NCBI GenBank assembly: GCA_944323495.1
Contig: CALUSZ010000098.1
Span: 1-17,302, forward strand
Direction of reading: 5' to 3'
DNA length: 17,302 bases
Source of the DNA: Candidatus Gastranaerophilales bacterium
Lineage (GTDB): Bacteria; Cyanobacteriota; Vampirovibrionia; Gastranaerophilales; Gastranaerophilaceae
Made by a program: the position numbers and the translations under genes. The notes under the pieces are model-generated. The model did not search any database. It worked only from the letters and a program-made list of their open reading frames with translations, and was not told the origin of the DNA. Positions within the stretch are counted from its first letter, which is position 1, and every line of letters starts with the position of its first letter. Positions 17,266-17,302 of this stretch are shown piece by piece.

Positions 17266-17302
17266 ATGCCTACTATCAAAGACGCATTAGATATTATCGG
17301 TA
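17266..17302 (+). CDS. 5' end of an unidentified gene (12 codons visible)
   Basis: The ATG at 17266 follows a consensus SD (AGGAGG, 9 nt away) and a good sigma-70 promoter. The visible product is MPTIKDALDIIG, running off the right edge. This is too little to assign a function. The strong promoter and SD suggest good expression, and the gene is separate from the ligA operon upstream. Confidence 0.6.
   Translation, partial: MPTIKDALDIIG

Overview
The window reads as a chromosomal segment of a low-GC, Gram-negative, flagellated bacterium from a non-photosynthetic sister lineage of Cyanobacteria (Melainabacteria/Vampirovibrionia, probably Gastranaerophilales). This is inferred from a DUF3326 protein and a DUF4330 protein next to an IctB-like Wzy_C protein, all typical of cyanobacteria, combined with flagellar export genes, an LPS-type heptose kinase and strong AT richness. 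No photosynthesis gene, rRNA, tRNA, CRISPR array or insertion sequence was seen.

Layout. (1) 1-4753, mostly minus strand: flagellar export apparatus. The 5' part of flhB runs off the left edge (1-663), and fliR, fliQ and fliP (2044-3866) form a tight unit. A plus-strand DUF2142 membrane protein (726-2039) lies between fliR and flhB and breaks the usual fliPQR-flhB order. Upstream of fliP on the same strand are a small exported protein of unknown function and a 71-residue protein. (2) 4784-7060, plus strand: an orphan NarL/FixJ response regulator with a strong terminator, then trigger factor (tig). The tig ribosome binding site sits in one arm of a perfect inverted repeat. A 30-bp palindromic bidirectional terminator follows. 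(3) 7061-8787, minus strand: a DUF3326 gene overlapping a prepilin-like gene. (4) 8879-11889: a CorC/HlyC-type CBS membrane protein and an unknown 234-residue protein on plus, meeting tail-to-tail an acidic, single-span membrane protein on minus. (5) 11976-17176, plus strand: one tight operon of heptose-7-phosphate kinase (rfaE1-like), DUF4330, IctB/O-antigen-ligase-like protein, NAD-dependent DNA ligase and a small two-span membrane protein. (6) The right edge holds the first 12 codons of a gene with a good promoter and Shine-Dalgarno (SD) sequence.

The window holds two kinds of translation start. Operon-internal genes, the response regulator and tig carry clear SD sequences. Five genes that begin transcription units or follow a gap (flhB, DUF2142, the 71-residue gene, the exported gene and DUF3326) have no SD; instead a -10-like hexamer ends 6-8 nt before the ATG, as expected for leaderless mRNAs. 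This and the tig inverted repeat are the most interesting non-coding signals. Most genes look like ordinary housekeeping or envelope genes, and I see no clear novel multi-gene defence or mobile system.
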